Positions 13,830 through 23,870 of a DNA stretch of 62,067 nucleotides are shown here, one piece after another. The stretch spans positions 1-62,067 of the forward strand of contig NMRA01001016.1 in assembly GCA_002633005.1 (NCBI GenBank). Reading direction: 5' to 3'. The position numbers and the translations under genes are program-made. The stretch's first letter is position 1; each line of letters starts with the position of its first letter. Under the pieces are notes generated by a model that worked only from the letters and a program-made list of their open reading frames with translations, was not told the DNA's origin and did not search any database. Source of the stretch: Phoronis australis (Eukaryota > Phoronida > Phoronidae).

Positions 13830-14236
13830 CTGGGCCCGATCTCCAATCTTTTTACTCGAAATGGAACTCGAAATTAGGTTTGGCATTTTCTACACTACTT
13901 TTGGGCGAACTCAAGGTAAGTGTCTATTATACTATGCTAGAGTACACAATAACTTACGTAGATAATTTATTGCCCTTAGTTCACAGGTTGTAAACCCAAT
14001 ATTAAAGCAATAAGTTCGAGTTTGAACTCGAAATTTCAAGTTTTTACTCGAGTTTGTAGCACGAATATAAGGGTCTTCAAGGGCAAACTTGAACTAGAAA
14101 CTTCTATGCATAAACTGTAATGTATTCGAGCACAGTCTGATAACCAATTATCTTAAGTTCGCACAAAAGGAGCAGAGAAATTGCCAAAAATAGTTTCGAG
14201 TTCGTTTCGAGTACAAAGATTAGAGACCGGGCCCTG
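13830..14236. mobile_element. Foldback MITE with GAACTCGAAA words
   Basis: Terminal inverted repeats of about 45 bp: the left end starts CTGGGCCCGATCTCCAATC and the right end, on the opposite strand, starts CAGGGCCCGGTCTCTAATC. The interior carries many copies of GAACTCGAAA and its complement. CAGGGCCC ends are usual for hAT-type non-autonomous elements, but I do not see an exact 8-bp target duplication. No coding capacity. Confidence 0.7.
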
Positions 14237-14430
14237 AGTAACGATGAAAAAACAGGAGCTGCTGGTAAGATGTGAATTTTAATCGAAGCCTTAGGGAATC
14301 ACTCAGAAACTCAAAATTCTCTCTTTGTCAAGCATTAAAGGGGCCTCCCTCCATTCGGTGCTGTGCTCACCTCTACAATCGTGCTTGGCTCAAATGCTTA
14401 CAGACAAAATGTTGCCCCCCTTTGTGATAT

Positions 14431-14446
14431 CCTAGATCCGCCACTG
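14431..14446. repeat. Transposon-end motif (CAGTGGCGGATCTAGG)
   Basis: On the minus strand this reads CAGTGGCGGATCTAGG, a terminus shared by elements at 47751-47904 and, more diverged, at 24206 and 58819. The matching left end of this copy was not identified, so only the end is annotated. Confidence 0.55.
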
Positions 14447-14603
14447 GGTTAAGCTCCATACCATTGATTTGTCTTACGTACTTTTGTAATGCAAAGTAAT
14501 GGCGTGATGCACAATATAACCCTAAACATTCTTTGTTCATTCTGGTCTTCCATACGTTTTGTATCACAATGACTATGAAAACGTATACTAAGTATAGGCC
14601 TAT

Positions 14604-14790
14604 GGGGAGGCAGTGTGGCCAAGTGTGATAAGTGCCCGCTTTGTTTACCTGAGGTCGTGGGTTCGAGTGCCACTGGGTCACACTGGTAAACCCTTGAGTT
14701 GCGTTTCTTGCTCTTCAGCTCGATTTTAACAATATATTAATAAGGCATAAAAATGGTTCCAGGTGATCAGTGGAATGGGCCCACATGCGC
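14604..14790 (+). repeat. tRNA-derived SINE
   Basis: The head reads GGAGGCAGTGTGGCCAAGTG, a polymerase III box-A-like stretch, followed about 45 bp later by GGGTTCGAGTGCCACT, a good box B. A CACTGGGTCACACTGG stretch and an A+T-rich tail follow, as in tRNA-headed SINEs of marine animals. It cannot fold into a full tRNA because the acceptor stem has no partner, so it is not called a tRNA gene. The 3' end is approximate. Confidence 0.75.
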
Positions 14791-16098
14791 GGCCTGTGCT
14801 AGTGTGGTACAACGTGTATCAGATCGCATGCAGTTATTAAAAAAGTAAGAATAGCATATCATGTTCTAATAGTTAGAATGGTGGCCTGGCAATGAAAAGT
14901 TTCCAGGTAAGAATCTTCATAGTGCACCAAAAATATAATGCCAAACGAAGTGCTTATCGTTGACTACCATGAGTGCACTAGATATCGCACTCGTCTTCTG
15001 AGAAAGGTGTAAACCTGTAGATGGACGTAGGAATGATGGACTCAGTGAAACGTCGCGCCATCGTAAAAAGATTTGTGGCATAGAACTAGAGCTGTATAGT
15101 TTGAGGTTGGTGTGAATAGACCAATAGATTTTTAAATGAAGTCACTGCAGTCAATGCCTATTTTGTTCGTCAGCTATTTGACGTGGTATGACATTGCGCC
15201 TCTTTATGGTAAACTGGCCGTCATGAGCAAACAGAATAGATTATCAGGATAACACTCTGTAAAATCTGCAGGTGCAAATTTTCTTCATTTTCTGAATCAT
15301 TTAGGGATCTTTAAAAGTATTCCAGAGTTATAATCGAGCATTATTGTTGCATTTCTGTGGTAAACAATTTTCTTACATTTTAAAATAGCTAGTGCCACTG
15401 AAATGGTTATCACGTGGCAGTGTGTTGCAGCATAATGTGACTGAAGATTATATTTTAGCCATCATTTAATTTGATAGAAAGATGCGCGGTAAACTTCTGA
15501 TGCCGTCACACTGAAATTATTGTGAAATCAGTGTACCACGGTTTTGAAACCTGTGACCTCACTGTCTGTCCAGCTTCAGCGGAATAACTTCGTAACAGTG
15601 ATATCGAAAAAACGTATTACCTTGAGAATCCACAAGACTATGTTTATTCACTGCACGCAATGTCGAGAAATAACGCCTCCTTAAGTGTCAAAAAGGCATT
15701 CTAAGCTAAAAAACGAGGCGCCCTGACTTCTCGCCACCAAATGGGAGTAAAATGTGTTTGAACAATGACAGCAGCATTCACAGCCCCACAGGTCTGGAAT
15801 TAACTGTGAAATACATAATAGAGTTCAAATCCGTGACATTGACCTTATCACCCTTTTGGGCATTTTCACCTGTTGTTAGCCGTGCTTCACGCATAATCAC
15901 ATTCCAACAAAGATTACAGCTGCACACATATATATTATGCCCGATATGCAGGTTACATCAAAAGCACTCAGCGGAGATTTGATGGCTGTGAACAATACAC
16001 GAATGTGCAGTGTATTTTATGAAAACAAAAATAGAATTAGAAAGAGCTCAACGCTGAGCTTATAATTAAGTATGTCAGTCACGAAATCTGACATTGAT
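14791..16098. other. Intergenic stretch with a dispersed repeat
   Basis: No gene is supported. Positions 15822-15890 are similar to 52368-52440: both contain GTGACATTG, then TTATCACCC, TTGGGCATTTT or CTGGGCATTTT, and AGCCGTGCTTCAC or AGCCGTACTTCAC in the same order and orientation. The rest is plain A+T-rich sequence. It lies downstream of the 647-residue gene on the minus strand and would contain its 3' untranslated region. Confidence 0.45.
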
Positions 16099-18042
16099 CT
16101 ATTCATCCTCACCGGCATTCCAACACATCAAATGTCGCCATCGCAAAGCGACACCTTTGGCCTGCATAGAACAAGTGGTAGAGCCGTTGCCTGCGCGACA
16201 ATTTCGTTGAAATCGAGACTTCAAACTTTGGAAAAATCCCTCACGTTTTACAAAGTCTGTTTTATCCGTAGAATCGCCGATAGAGTTGTGGATGTTCTCT
16301 GACACAGAAGATTCGTCATCTAAAGGTACATCCACGAATCCAGAGGTGTTGTCCTCTTCTGGTCGAGTGTCCTCTACGACGAATGGAATTTTATTACTTT
16401 GCAATCTTGTGTGAAAAACTTTCCGCTCACAATCAAACCCACAGCGTTCAATGTCGATTGCGTTATCTTCTACGGCAAAAGGCAAGAAACACTGAGGCCA
16501 CGTTGCAAATGTAGACGGTCTGCCGCACTCGAGACGACCAGCATCTTCAAAAGCCCATGTTTCGTTGCTAGACTGCCGACTTGTGCCGATAGTCTCGTCA
16601 CTATTAATTACAGACACTTCAGAATCGTTTGGAACATGCAATTTTGCAAACGACTTGGAACCGTGAGGCCAGTGTGCGACACCAATTTTTTTGACGCCCT
16701 CTAGTCGAATATTTTCACGTTTGTCGACTAAACTGCTGCTTAGGAAAATTACTTTGTCCTGTTCTCCAGGATCACCGACATTCTTCGCCTCTGTCTCGAC
16801 ATTTTTTGAGAAAATCGGAAACACTTTTTTCATTGTAATCTCTGTCCCGATAACAGCAAAAGTAGGATTATGGCTTGTCGTAACTGACTGCTGCTGCAAA
16901 TCCACTAATTCGTCGTTGTCAGGATCAATAACCGTCTCTTCCTCTACATTTGAAAGACCTGTCTGCTCGTGGAGATTCTTTTCCTGTGATTCCTCGTTCT
17001 GTATGGAATCGGAGCATAGTTCCTTCAAATTAGACTCCGTTTCAAAAACAGAAAACGTAGACTTATGGCGTGCATCAGAAAACTGTTGTTGCTTATCTGC
17101 CATTCCACCAGCAGGGTATCTAACCAACTCTCTCTGTACGATTGACAGGTCTGTATTCTCGTTCTTCCCCGTCGTTTCCTCTTTTTGTGCGAAAATCGGG
17201 AACAGCTCCGAAGTCGGCACAGTTTCGAAAACAGACAACTGCTTCATTAGCCCTACCATTTTGTCGTCACCAGGATCAATGGGGGGTTCTGTCTGAATAG
17301 TTGGCAGGTATGCCTCCTCCTGGATCTTCTCCTCTGCTAGAGATACTTCCTCCGAGATACACTGCGTTTCGAAAACAACGGAAATAGGGTCACGGCTTGC
17401 CGCATTTAACTGTTGCTGGTCTACTATTTTTCCATCAGGGCCACAAATCGGCTTCTTCTCTTCAGTTGGGAGACTTATCTTCCCATTCCCATTCTCCCCT
17501 GACTCCTCTTTTTGTGCGAAAATAGGGAACACTTTGGGTTCCTCCTCATAAACATTCTTCTCCTCTCCCATGGAGATGGCTCCCTGAGAAGTGTTCCTTT
17601 CACATTTGGCTTCAGCTTTATAGATTGCTGTTGAATTTTCAATTTCACACTGGAATTCGTACTGGACGAATTGCCAGGCGAGGACTGTCGATTTGTGCAC
17701 TCTGCTTACCTGTTTGCAACGTGTTACCTTCACAATATGAAGATAGCACAAATCTGATACACATCCCGCATGAAATTCCATCATTTCCACACCAACGTCT
17801 GTTTTCTGAACTGTTTTGGATGCGTCAGATACGTTTCCTTGACGCTTGTCATCCACTGCCGTGCTTGTAGAAATGTAATTCTTGCCAAAAGTTACAATGC
17901 ACGGAAATCTCTGCGAGACAGAGTCGACTTTCTCTGTCGTTTCAATCACTATTTGCCATAAACAGTGTACAAACCATGCTAAGTATGATATCATAACTGT
18001 CACAAAGTCCCCAATGGCTCTGTTAGCCATTGCTAGGTCCAT
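16099..18042 (-). CDS. Orphan 647-residue protein with degenerate internal repeats
   Basis: The longest open frame in the window: 647 uninterrupted codons from ATG at 18042, read on the minus strand. I do not recognise the family. Residues about 11-33 are hydrophobic and could be a signal anchor or membrane helix. Residues about 171-435 hold about five degenerate repeats of roughly 50-65 residues. Each opens with a version of FPIFAQKEE (171, 280, 407, weaker at 233 and 341), passes through an acidic stretch and a DxQQQ-like motif, and closes with SVFETE. The remaining C-terminal part (436-647) is acidic, with a basic tail near 599-640. Low-complexity acidic composition suggests a largely disordered protein. 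No introns are evident; a second exon upstream or downstream cannot be excluded. The length of the frame and the amino-acid-level repeats argue for a real gene. Confidence 0.75.
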   Translation of the reverse strand: MDLAMANRAIGDFVTVMISYLAWFVHCLWQIVIETTEKVDSVSQRFPCIVTFGKNYISTSTAVDDKRQGNVSDASKTVQKTDVGVEMMEFHAGCVSDLCYLHIVKVTRCKQVSRVHKSTVLAWQFVQYEFQCEIENSTAIYKAEAKCERNTSQGAISMGEEKNVYEEEPKVFPIFAQKEESGENGNGKISLPTEEKKPICGPDGKIVDQQQLNAASRDPISVVFETQCISEEVSLAEEKIQEEAYLPTIQTEPPIDPGDDKMVGLMKQLSVFETVPTSELFPIFAQKEETTGKNENTDLSIVQRELVRYPAGGMADKQQQFSDARHKSTFSVFETESNLKELCSDSIQNEESQEKNLHEQTGLSNVEEETVIDPDNDELVDLQQQSVTTSHNPTFAVIGTEITMKKVFPIFSKNVETEAKNVGDPGEQDKVIFLSSSLVDKRENIRLEGVKKIGVAHWPHGSKSFAKLHVPNDSEVSVINSDETIGTSRQSSNETWAFEDAGRLECGRPSTFATWPQCFLPFAVEDNAIDIERCGFDCERKVFHTRLQSNKIPFVVEDTRPEEDNTSGFVDVPLDDESSVSENIHNSIGDSTDKTDFVKREGFFQSLKSRFQRNCRAGNGSTTCSMQAKGVALRWRHLMCWNAGEDE

Positions 18043-19888
18043 AACAAGATTTTGATAAGTGAATACGTCACGAACAGTTCCACGTCATCAATCATTCACG
18101 TCAAATGCCAAAACTATTCGAAGCGATTTCCAAGACGCTAATCTCGCTAATGTGATCATAGACTATAGATAACAAATATCTATGGCGTGGCCATCTTTTT
18201 TGTTTAAAGTGCCAGGCGATATCTCGCGAAGTCTTGAGTGTTCTTGCGCTTTCTTTCAGCGAAGTTTTCGCAACTACAGAACACAAGCTCGATACAGCCG
18301 GCGCACATCCAAGGTGCATAATTAGTATGAACGAGCATTTTGTTGGATATTTTTTATTTAGCGTTTCAGAAAAGAAACAATTCGAGTTCCAAATTACCCG
18401 GTAGCACAATTTTTAGCTATTGTGAAGTTCCCGGATGTCGCGTGCAACCTAAGTCGCATAAAGCTTTCTTTATTAATTGATGCCATACTTTAATTTGAAG
18501 TTTTACAAACTATTTATTTCCTTGTATCCAAAGTCTCTGTGTAAAACTCTTTGTAAAATACATTTAACTTACGTTTTTAAATAAACTTGTATTGTATTTT
18601 ATTCCACTATACATGAGCTTTTTTCTGTTGTTATTTATGTTGTCTTCAAGTATTTTATCTATTTAATTTATGGTTACTCGGTGGTCAGCTATTAGCGGCC
18701 CGTACCCTTGCTGGCTAATCAGTCATTAAACCATGTATGTCTTTATCTGATACAAAAAAACAATGTTTGTTTCTCTACAAAAAGAGCTGTATTTGAAATT
18801 AAGCCTTTAAGGTTGAAAGCTGTGTTGATTTTTCACAACTTGAAAGCCACAAACAAGGCGTGCCTTTCGCCGAATTTGTTTATCTTGGTGTTTTAATTAG
18901 TTTTTATGCTGTGTGACACTGTGAATCTAGGATATTGGTACCTGGTCATATTGACAAGTTCGGCACCTTATATAACCTGCGAATATTTACTTTTCTGCTT
19001 TTGTTTATGTAAGGACTAAGAAGGAATTTTAATCAGTGTTACGTTTTTATTACTTCGTGTATATCCTTTCTTCAAAGTGATTTGGAAAGGGATGGTATGA
19101 CTATTATTTATAAACCTCAATTTTGCTCAACAAGTGTGTTATGTTTGTAAAGACGTGTTTCTTTAAATAAAATATCTTAAAACTAACAACCTTGTGTCTT
19201 TCTTTTGTGATTGGCATTCGAATGTCACATCACTTCGATTTTTCACGTAAGCGGTAAATTTTAAATACTTAAGTGTCCTGTCCATTAATACTTTATCTGT
19301 TCATGCTGTATTTAATTTCCACATTAACTTTTACCTCCAGGTTAAAAGTTGACATCTTACTTTATGATTATGGGTGATGAAAATTTCGAAATTTTGCCAA
19401 CATGGTATCTCAAAAACAGCTTATCAGACTGAAATGAAACAACCACTATGCTATCAACCTTGTTTTCCAGACTAAGCGGGCTTGTTTTTAAATAAGATTA
19501 CCGTAAAAATCAGGGTTTAATTAATTATTTTTATGAAAATATCGGTTTTCATATTAAAAGATGCATAAAACAAAAAGGACATCTTGGAAACTGATTTTGA
19601 GATCTGTGATGTGAAATGAAATTTGGCCATGCTGATGCTTTATCCTTCCTGCAACATTATTTCTTTGCTAAATTTTAACGAATTTTTGTTCTTGAAAACT
19701 GAATTGATTGCTTGCCCTGATTCGCCTGCACGTCATAACTGACGTACCCACATTATAAATAAGATTTAACCATGCAGTAGGCCCGCGTAGAATCTCAGTG
19801 ATCCACGGGAACTGAATTTGACCTCCAAGCGTTCATGAAGTGTGTACATTTTTGGGACACACTATCCTTTTCCCCAGCCACCAGAAAC
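18043..19888. other. Intergenic, two polyadenylation-like sites on the plus strand
   Basis: No coding region is supported. It holds the presumed promoter of the minus-strand 647-residue gene at its left end. On the plus strand, AATAAA hexamers near 18580 and 19168 are each followed by GT-rich sequence, so parts may be 3' untranslated DNA of an unseen transcript or of an old retroelement. Confidence 0.35.
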
Positions 19889-20054
19889 TGTAAAATTATT
19901 ATTGATGTATTTTAGTTTTCGTATTTTTGATTTTATTAGCCAAAGGCAGTCGCCATTTTGTGTTGACGTCAATCCCGCAGCAAATAAATACTGTACTTCC
20001 GGCTTCATGTAAACAAAGAGGTTTTATCATCATTCATCTGGTAGCCTTAAAACA
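19889..20054 (+). repeat. 5' LTR
   Basis: 166 bp, TGT...ACA ends. It contains an AATAAATA stretch that can serve as a polyadenylation or TATA-like signal, and a GTTGACGTCAAT segment with a CRE-like TGACGTCA core that is also kept in the 3' LTR. Such short LTRs are seen in several Gypsy lineages. Confidence 0.92.
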
Positions 20055-20071
20055 TGGTGTCAGGAGTGGGA
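20055..20071 (+). other. Primer-binding site, tRNA-Leu type
   Basis: TGGTGTCAGGAGTGGGA directly follows the 5' LTR. It is complementary over 17 bases to the 3' end of an animal tRNA-Leu(CAG) including CCA, as I recall that tRNA. This supports Gypsy-type minus-strand priming from tRNA-Leu. Confidence 0.8.
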
Positions 20072-20482
20072 TGCTTCGAAATACTAAATGAAAATCACTG
20101 AAAACGAAAGATAAAGCATCAGAGAACAGTTAGGACTATAGTTTGAAGGTGGATGGTCGAATGAAAAAGTAGATTTTTGTGGATGAAATCATCGCTTGTT
20201 TGTGACCACATTGTCTACGTACACAGCAGTTATATCGTCAATTGAGCATTTCGTGCATGTCAGTCGGCACAAAAGTGATAACTGGAAAGGTAGGATCGAC
20301 TTCTGTTTCCTTGTCAAAACTTAAAGTCAAGTCATCACATCAGTCAAGTCGAATTTGTGTCATTACTCTCCGTGTCACTGATCGTCGAACCTATAGAGTA
20401 GCTCGTTCGTGAACTGTTAATATCTACTACTACTGTGTACTGTCAATCATTGTGTGTGTGAAGCACTACCATATCGTCCACC

Positions 20483-20925
20483 TTGCCTAAATATCAAGCT
20501 CCGGAAGCATTTGATTTCTCGAAACCATTGTCATGGCCAGACTGGAAAACCAGGTTTATGCGTTACTACGTTATAGAGAAAATCAGAGGTGAAAAAGGTG
20601 ATGTACAAGTCTCTGCACTTGTGTATACGATGGGTCTTCAAGCCGAACACATCTTCAAGTCATTCAAATTTGAAACACCTGTTCCAACAGAGGAAGTGCC
20701 AAATCCACCAGATCCAAAAGACGATTTCAATACGGTTCTGCAGAAATTTGAGGGCTATTTTGTTCCACGCAAAAACACTATCAATGAGAGAACGAAATTC
20801 TATTAACGGAGCCAACAGCAGAGTGAGTCAGTTGAAAGTTTTGTTACAAGTCTACATGAACTAGCAGCTCATTGTAATTTCGGCGAAAAAAAGATGAGCA
20901 TATTCAAGACCGTCTTATCTCAGGG
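20483..20925 (+). pseudogene. Gag remnant
   Basis: The frame opens at 20483 with a sequence rich in aromatic residues (the WPDWKTRF region at about residues 18-25), typical of the capsid part of Gypsy Gag. The first frame stops at 20806; the continuation, with the motif SFVTSLHELA, lies in another frame and then joins the frame that opens at 20926. At least two frame changes are therefore needed. Given the 8% LTR divergence these are more likely decay than programmed frameshifting. Confidence 0.75.
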
Positions 20926-22257
20926 ATGACCGACAAAGAGTTGTCGCGTGATCTTCAAATAGAACAGGAAAACCTGACACTTTCAAAGGCCATAGACACT
21001 ACTCGATACAAAGAACTTGTCCAGTCTAACCAGAGTGAAGGTGCATCTGTCAGTTTCGTGAAAAGGGGGGGGGGGGCAAAAGTCAGAAAAAAAGAATCGC
21101 CCAAGAAATCATCACACCAGCGTCAGAGCCAATCCAACTCCAAGCAATCTTGTGGAGACCAGTCGGGGAAGAAGAAATACCCTAATTGTGGTTATGTCCA
21201 TAGATCCCCTGGGCCTGAAGCCTGCCCTGCCAGAAGGAAAATATGTCGGTTCTGTTCGAAACAGGGTCACTTCGCCTCCGTATGCCGTAAGAACAAAGTC
21301 AATGGAGTTTACGAAGAGGAGGACAACCAACAGGCTGATCAGTTCTGTGGAGCAGTAAATGTTGACTACTTCCTAGGCGCCGTAAACTGTGATGATAGCG
21401 ACCCCGCTTGGAAGGTGACTCTCGCCTTGGGCAACTCTTCAGAAACATTCAAGATAGACACCGGCGCTGATGTATCCATCATGTCGTACTCCCAGTATCT
21501 CAAGATCAAGCCAACACCTCCTCTGAAAGATATCACGGCTAAGCTGTCAAGCCCTGGAGGTCCTCTTAGTTGTCGAGAACAGTTCGTCGCAAGAACTGTG
21601 TTCAAGGGACAGAATTATCATTTTCGTGTGATGGTGGTTGATGGAAAAGTTGAAAGTCTTCTTGGCCGGGGAGTAGCCAGTCAGATGAACCTTATCGTTC
21701 GAGTTAACTCAGTTACTGAAGATATAGGACTTCTCAATACTGACCCGGTCAAGATAACCCTGAAGGAGAATGCCCAGCCATATGCCCTAAACATAACTCG
21801 ACGTATTTCGTTTCCACTTGAGAAGAAAGTGAAAGAGGAGATTCACCGTCTTACCAAACTTGGAATCATCAAGGGTGTAACTCGTCCTACGCCGTGGTGT
21901 GCCCCGATGGTACCTGTCTTGAAAAAACACGGGCAAAGTCAGACTCTGTGTCGATCTAAAGAAGTTGAATGTGAACATCCAACGAGAAAGATTCGTCCTG
22001 CCAATCCTAGAGTATGTGACTTCGAAACTCTATTGCTACATGGTCCATGGCAGCGACTCTTCAAAAGCAAGAACTACCTAGTGATGTGTGACTACTACTC
22101 ACGTTGGATAGATATTCTCGCCCTCAGTTCAACAAACGCTACAGCCGTCATCTGCCGCATGAAGGACGTATTTGCTCGATTCGGTGTCTCAACCGAGGTC
22201 GTATCCGACAATGGTCCACAATTTACGTCTGCGGAGTTCAGAGAGTTTGCATCTTAG
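20926..22257 (+). pseudogene. Pol remnant: zinc knuckle, protease, truncated RT joined to integrase
   Basis: Domains in order: a basic linker with a homopolymer of G at 21065-21076; a cysteine-rich region with the CCHC knuckle CRFCSKQGHFASVC; an aspartic protease with the catalytic DTGADVS; the start of reverse transcriptase (TPWCAPMVPVLKK), after which a frameshift near 21930 puts the next RT residues in another frame. RT then stops abruptly, and integrase core sequence resumes near 22040 with CDYYSRW and SDNGPQF. The central RT motif (YxDD), RNase H and the integrase zinc-binding region are absent. A TAG ends this stretch. Confidence 0.88.
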
Positions 22258-22920
22258 TACAATTTTCGTCATGTCACCTCCAGTCCTTATCTTCCTAATT
22301 CCAACGGGGAAGCAGAGAGAGCTGTCCAAACAGCTAAATCTATGTTGAGCCAAGATGACCCCTGGCTTGCCTTGATGGTCTACCAAGACACCCCGATTTC
22401 AGCAACAGGAGGTAGTCCATCACAGCTCACAGTAGGAAGACATTTGAGAACTACACTACCTGTTCCGTCCTCAACACTAGAGCCTGCATGGCCAAACCCA
22501 GAGCAGATCCTTACCAAAGATCAGAAGTACAAGGCGACATCTTCGACGTCCTATAACCAACATCATGGTGCTAAGCCACTTCAACCGCTTCAGCAAGGAG
22601 AGCCTGTCTTAGTCAAGACAGATAGTGAGAAAGGATGGACCGAGCCGGATATCGTCCGCGGTGAAGCGAGCACGCCAAGATCATATTTAGTTGAGACTAA
22701 GTCTGGAGTTTGTAGAAGGAACCGCCGTCATCTTAGGGAGATGCCACCGATAACAATTGATCCTGCAGCAACAACCATGTCATCGAAGGACACCTCTCAT
22801 GCGCCACCTACTTGTATTGTTCCTAAACTGTGTGTAGCGTCTATGACTTCAGACTCTCCTGGATCTCGTCGCTTAGACCGATGTGTTAAAAGACCTGATC
22901 GACTGATCGAATCAATTTAG
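22258..22920 (+). pseudogene. Integrase C-terminal remnant
   Basis: In frame with the preceding part after the TAG at 22255-22257. It carries the region of the third catalytic acidic residue (NGEAERAVQTAK), then MVYQDTP and an LKxGEPVLVK-like C-terminal segment with arginine-rich end, as in Gypsy integrases. The frame stays open to 22920. It belongs to the dead element and is not a host gene. Confidence 0.8.
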
Positions 22921-23167
22921 TGTGTTTGTGTTTATACAGTGCCTGGATTCTATATAATAATCCATGGCGACAATGTAGTGAAGTGCTAGTAACCTCTCCT
23001 CTTAAAGAATTTGTATTTTTGTGTGCCTTAAGGAAATTACTCAGTGAGTAGTGTGTTCTAAAAGACTTGTGTTCCAAGAGACTTTGTGTTGATACGAACA
23101 TTTTATTTGAACTCTTAAAGACTGAAAGACATTCTAAATAGTTGTCATGTGACTTTGTGTGTCGTCT

Positions 23168-23179
23168 GAAAGAGGGAGA
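23168..23179 (+). other. Polypurine tract
   Basis: GAAAGAGGGAGA immediately precedes the 3' LTR; this is the expected primer site for plus-strand synthesis of an LTR retrotransposon. Confidence 0.85.
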
Positions 23180-23345
23180 TGTTATATTATTATTGATATA
23201 TTTTAGTTTTCGTATTCTTGATTTTATTAGCCAATGGCAGTAGCCATTTTGTATTGACGTCAATCCCGCAGCAAATAAATACTGTACTTCCGGTTTCATT
23301 TAAACAACGACGTTTTGTCATCATTCATTTGGTAGCCTTAAAACA
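23180..23345 (+). repeat. 3' LTR
   Basis: 166 bp and colinear with the 5' LTR without indels; 13 substitutions by my count. It is followed by GAAAC, the target-site duplication. Confidence 0.92.
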
Positions 23346-23551
23346 GAAACTGAACTACCGGTTGTGTTCCTACTAGGTATTTTTGAAACAGCCCCAAGGC
23401 AGAAAGCAAACTGGAGCAGACGACGCACCCATCATCAAATGGAGAAGTAGAAACCCTCTTGCGAAGTCACTTTAGAAATGCCTGGAGGGCACGCCTACGT
23501 CTGGGGACTGAAGAAGACTATGTCCACCAGCATGACCGGCAAGAATAAGTC

Positions 23552-23870
23552 ACTATTTTCAGGCTAAAACCGGCTACTGCCAGCTGCTCTCCCACATGCA
23601 TCGCCTGAAAATTTCTCACACAGACGAGTGCCCCTGTGGCACTGGCCCCCAGACACCTGAACATTTACTGCAGAGCTGCCCTACGTTCAATACCTTAAAA
23701 CGCCAGACATGGCCCAGTCCGGTGGAACTCAAGGTAAAACTTTAGGGCCTGACGAACTGCAGACTTCGCCCAGAAGACCAGACTGATTATCTAAGCTACA
23801 TTGCCGAGAACGCTGAAGAAGAAGAAAAGAAGAAGATGAAAAATAAGCCCCAAAGACAGTATATCAGGGA
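23552..23870 (+). pseudogene. 3' end of a non-LTR retrotransposon ORF
   Basis: The plus-strand frame reads IFRLKTGYCQLLSHMHRLK, then a cysteine cluster CPCGTG and TPEHLLQSCP. This is the recognisable C-terminal region of many LINE ORFs of marine animals. One TAG (near 23741) interrupts it, after which a weakly matching tail continues. The ORF ends near an A+G-rich stretch and AATAAAATAAA near 23925. It lies just outside the LTR element. Confidence 0.75.

Larger units (their letters stand above)
19889..23345 (+). mobile_element. Ty3/Gypsy-type LTR retrotransposon, internally deleted
   Basis: A 3457-bp element with two 166-bp LTRs (TG...CA ends), a primer-binding site, a polypurine tract and a perfect 5-bp target-site duplication, GAAAC, at 19884-19888 and 23346-23350. 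Gag-like sequence, a CCHC zinc knuckle, an aspartic protease and parts of integrase can be read, in the Gypsy order. Most of reverse transcriptase, all of RNase H and the start of integrase are missing, and the frames are broken by shifts and a stop. The two LTRs differ at 13 of 166 positions by my count, so the insertion is old. It is a dead copy. Confidence 0.93.

Noticed and set aside
14604-14690. tRNA gene
   Set aside because: Box A and box B are present, but the acceptor stem does not pair and the unit continues into a SINE-type tail.
16691-17296. Plus-strand open frame of 201 codons
   Set aside because: It lies wholly within the minus-strand 647-codon frame, and its Ser/Phe/Cys-rich composition is what the complement of an acidic coding sequence gives. 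No motif.
18101-18409. Minus-strand 102-codon frame upstream of the orphan gene
   Set aside because: No motif, no splice sites that would join it to the 647-codon frame; probably 5' flanking DNA.
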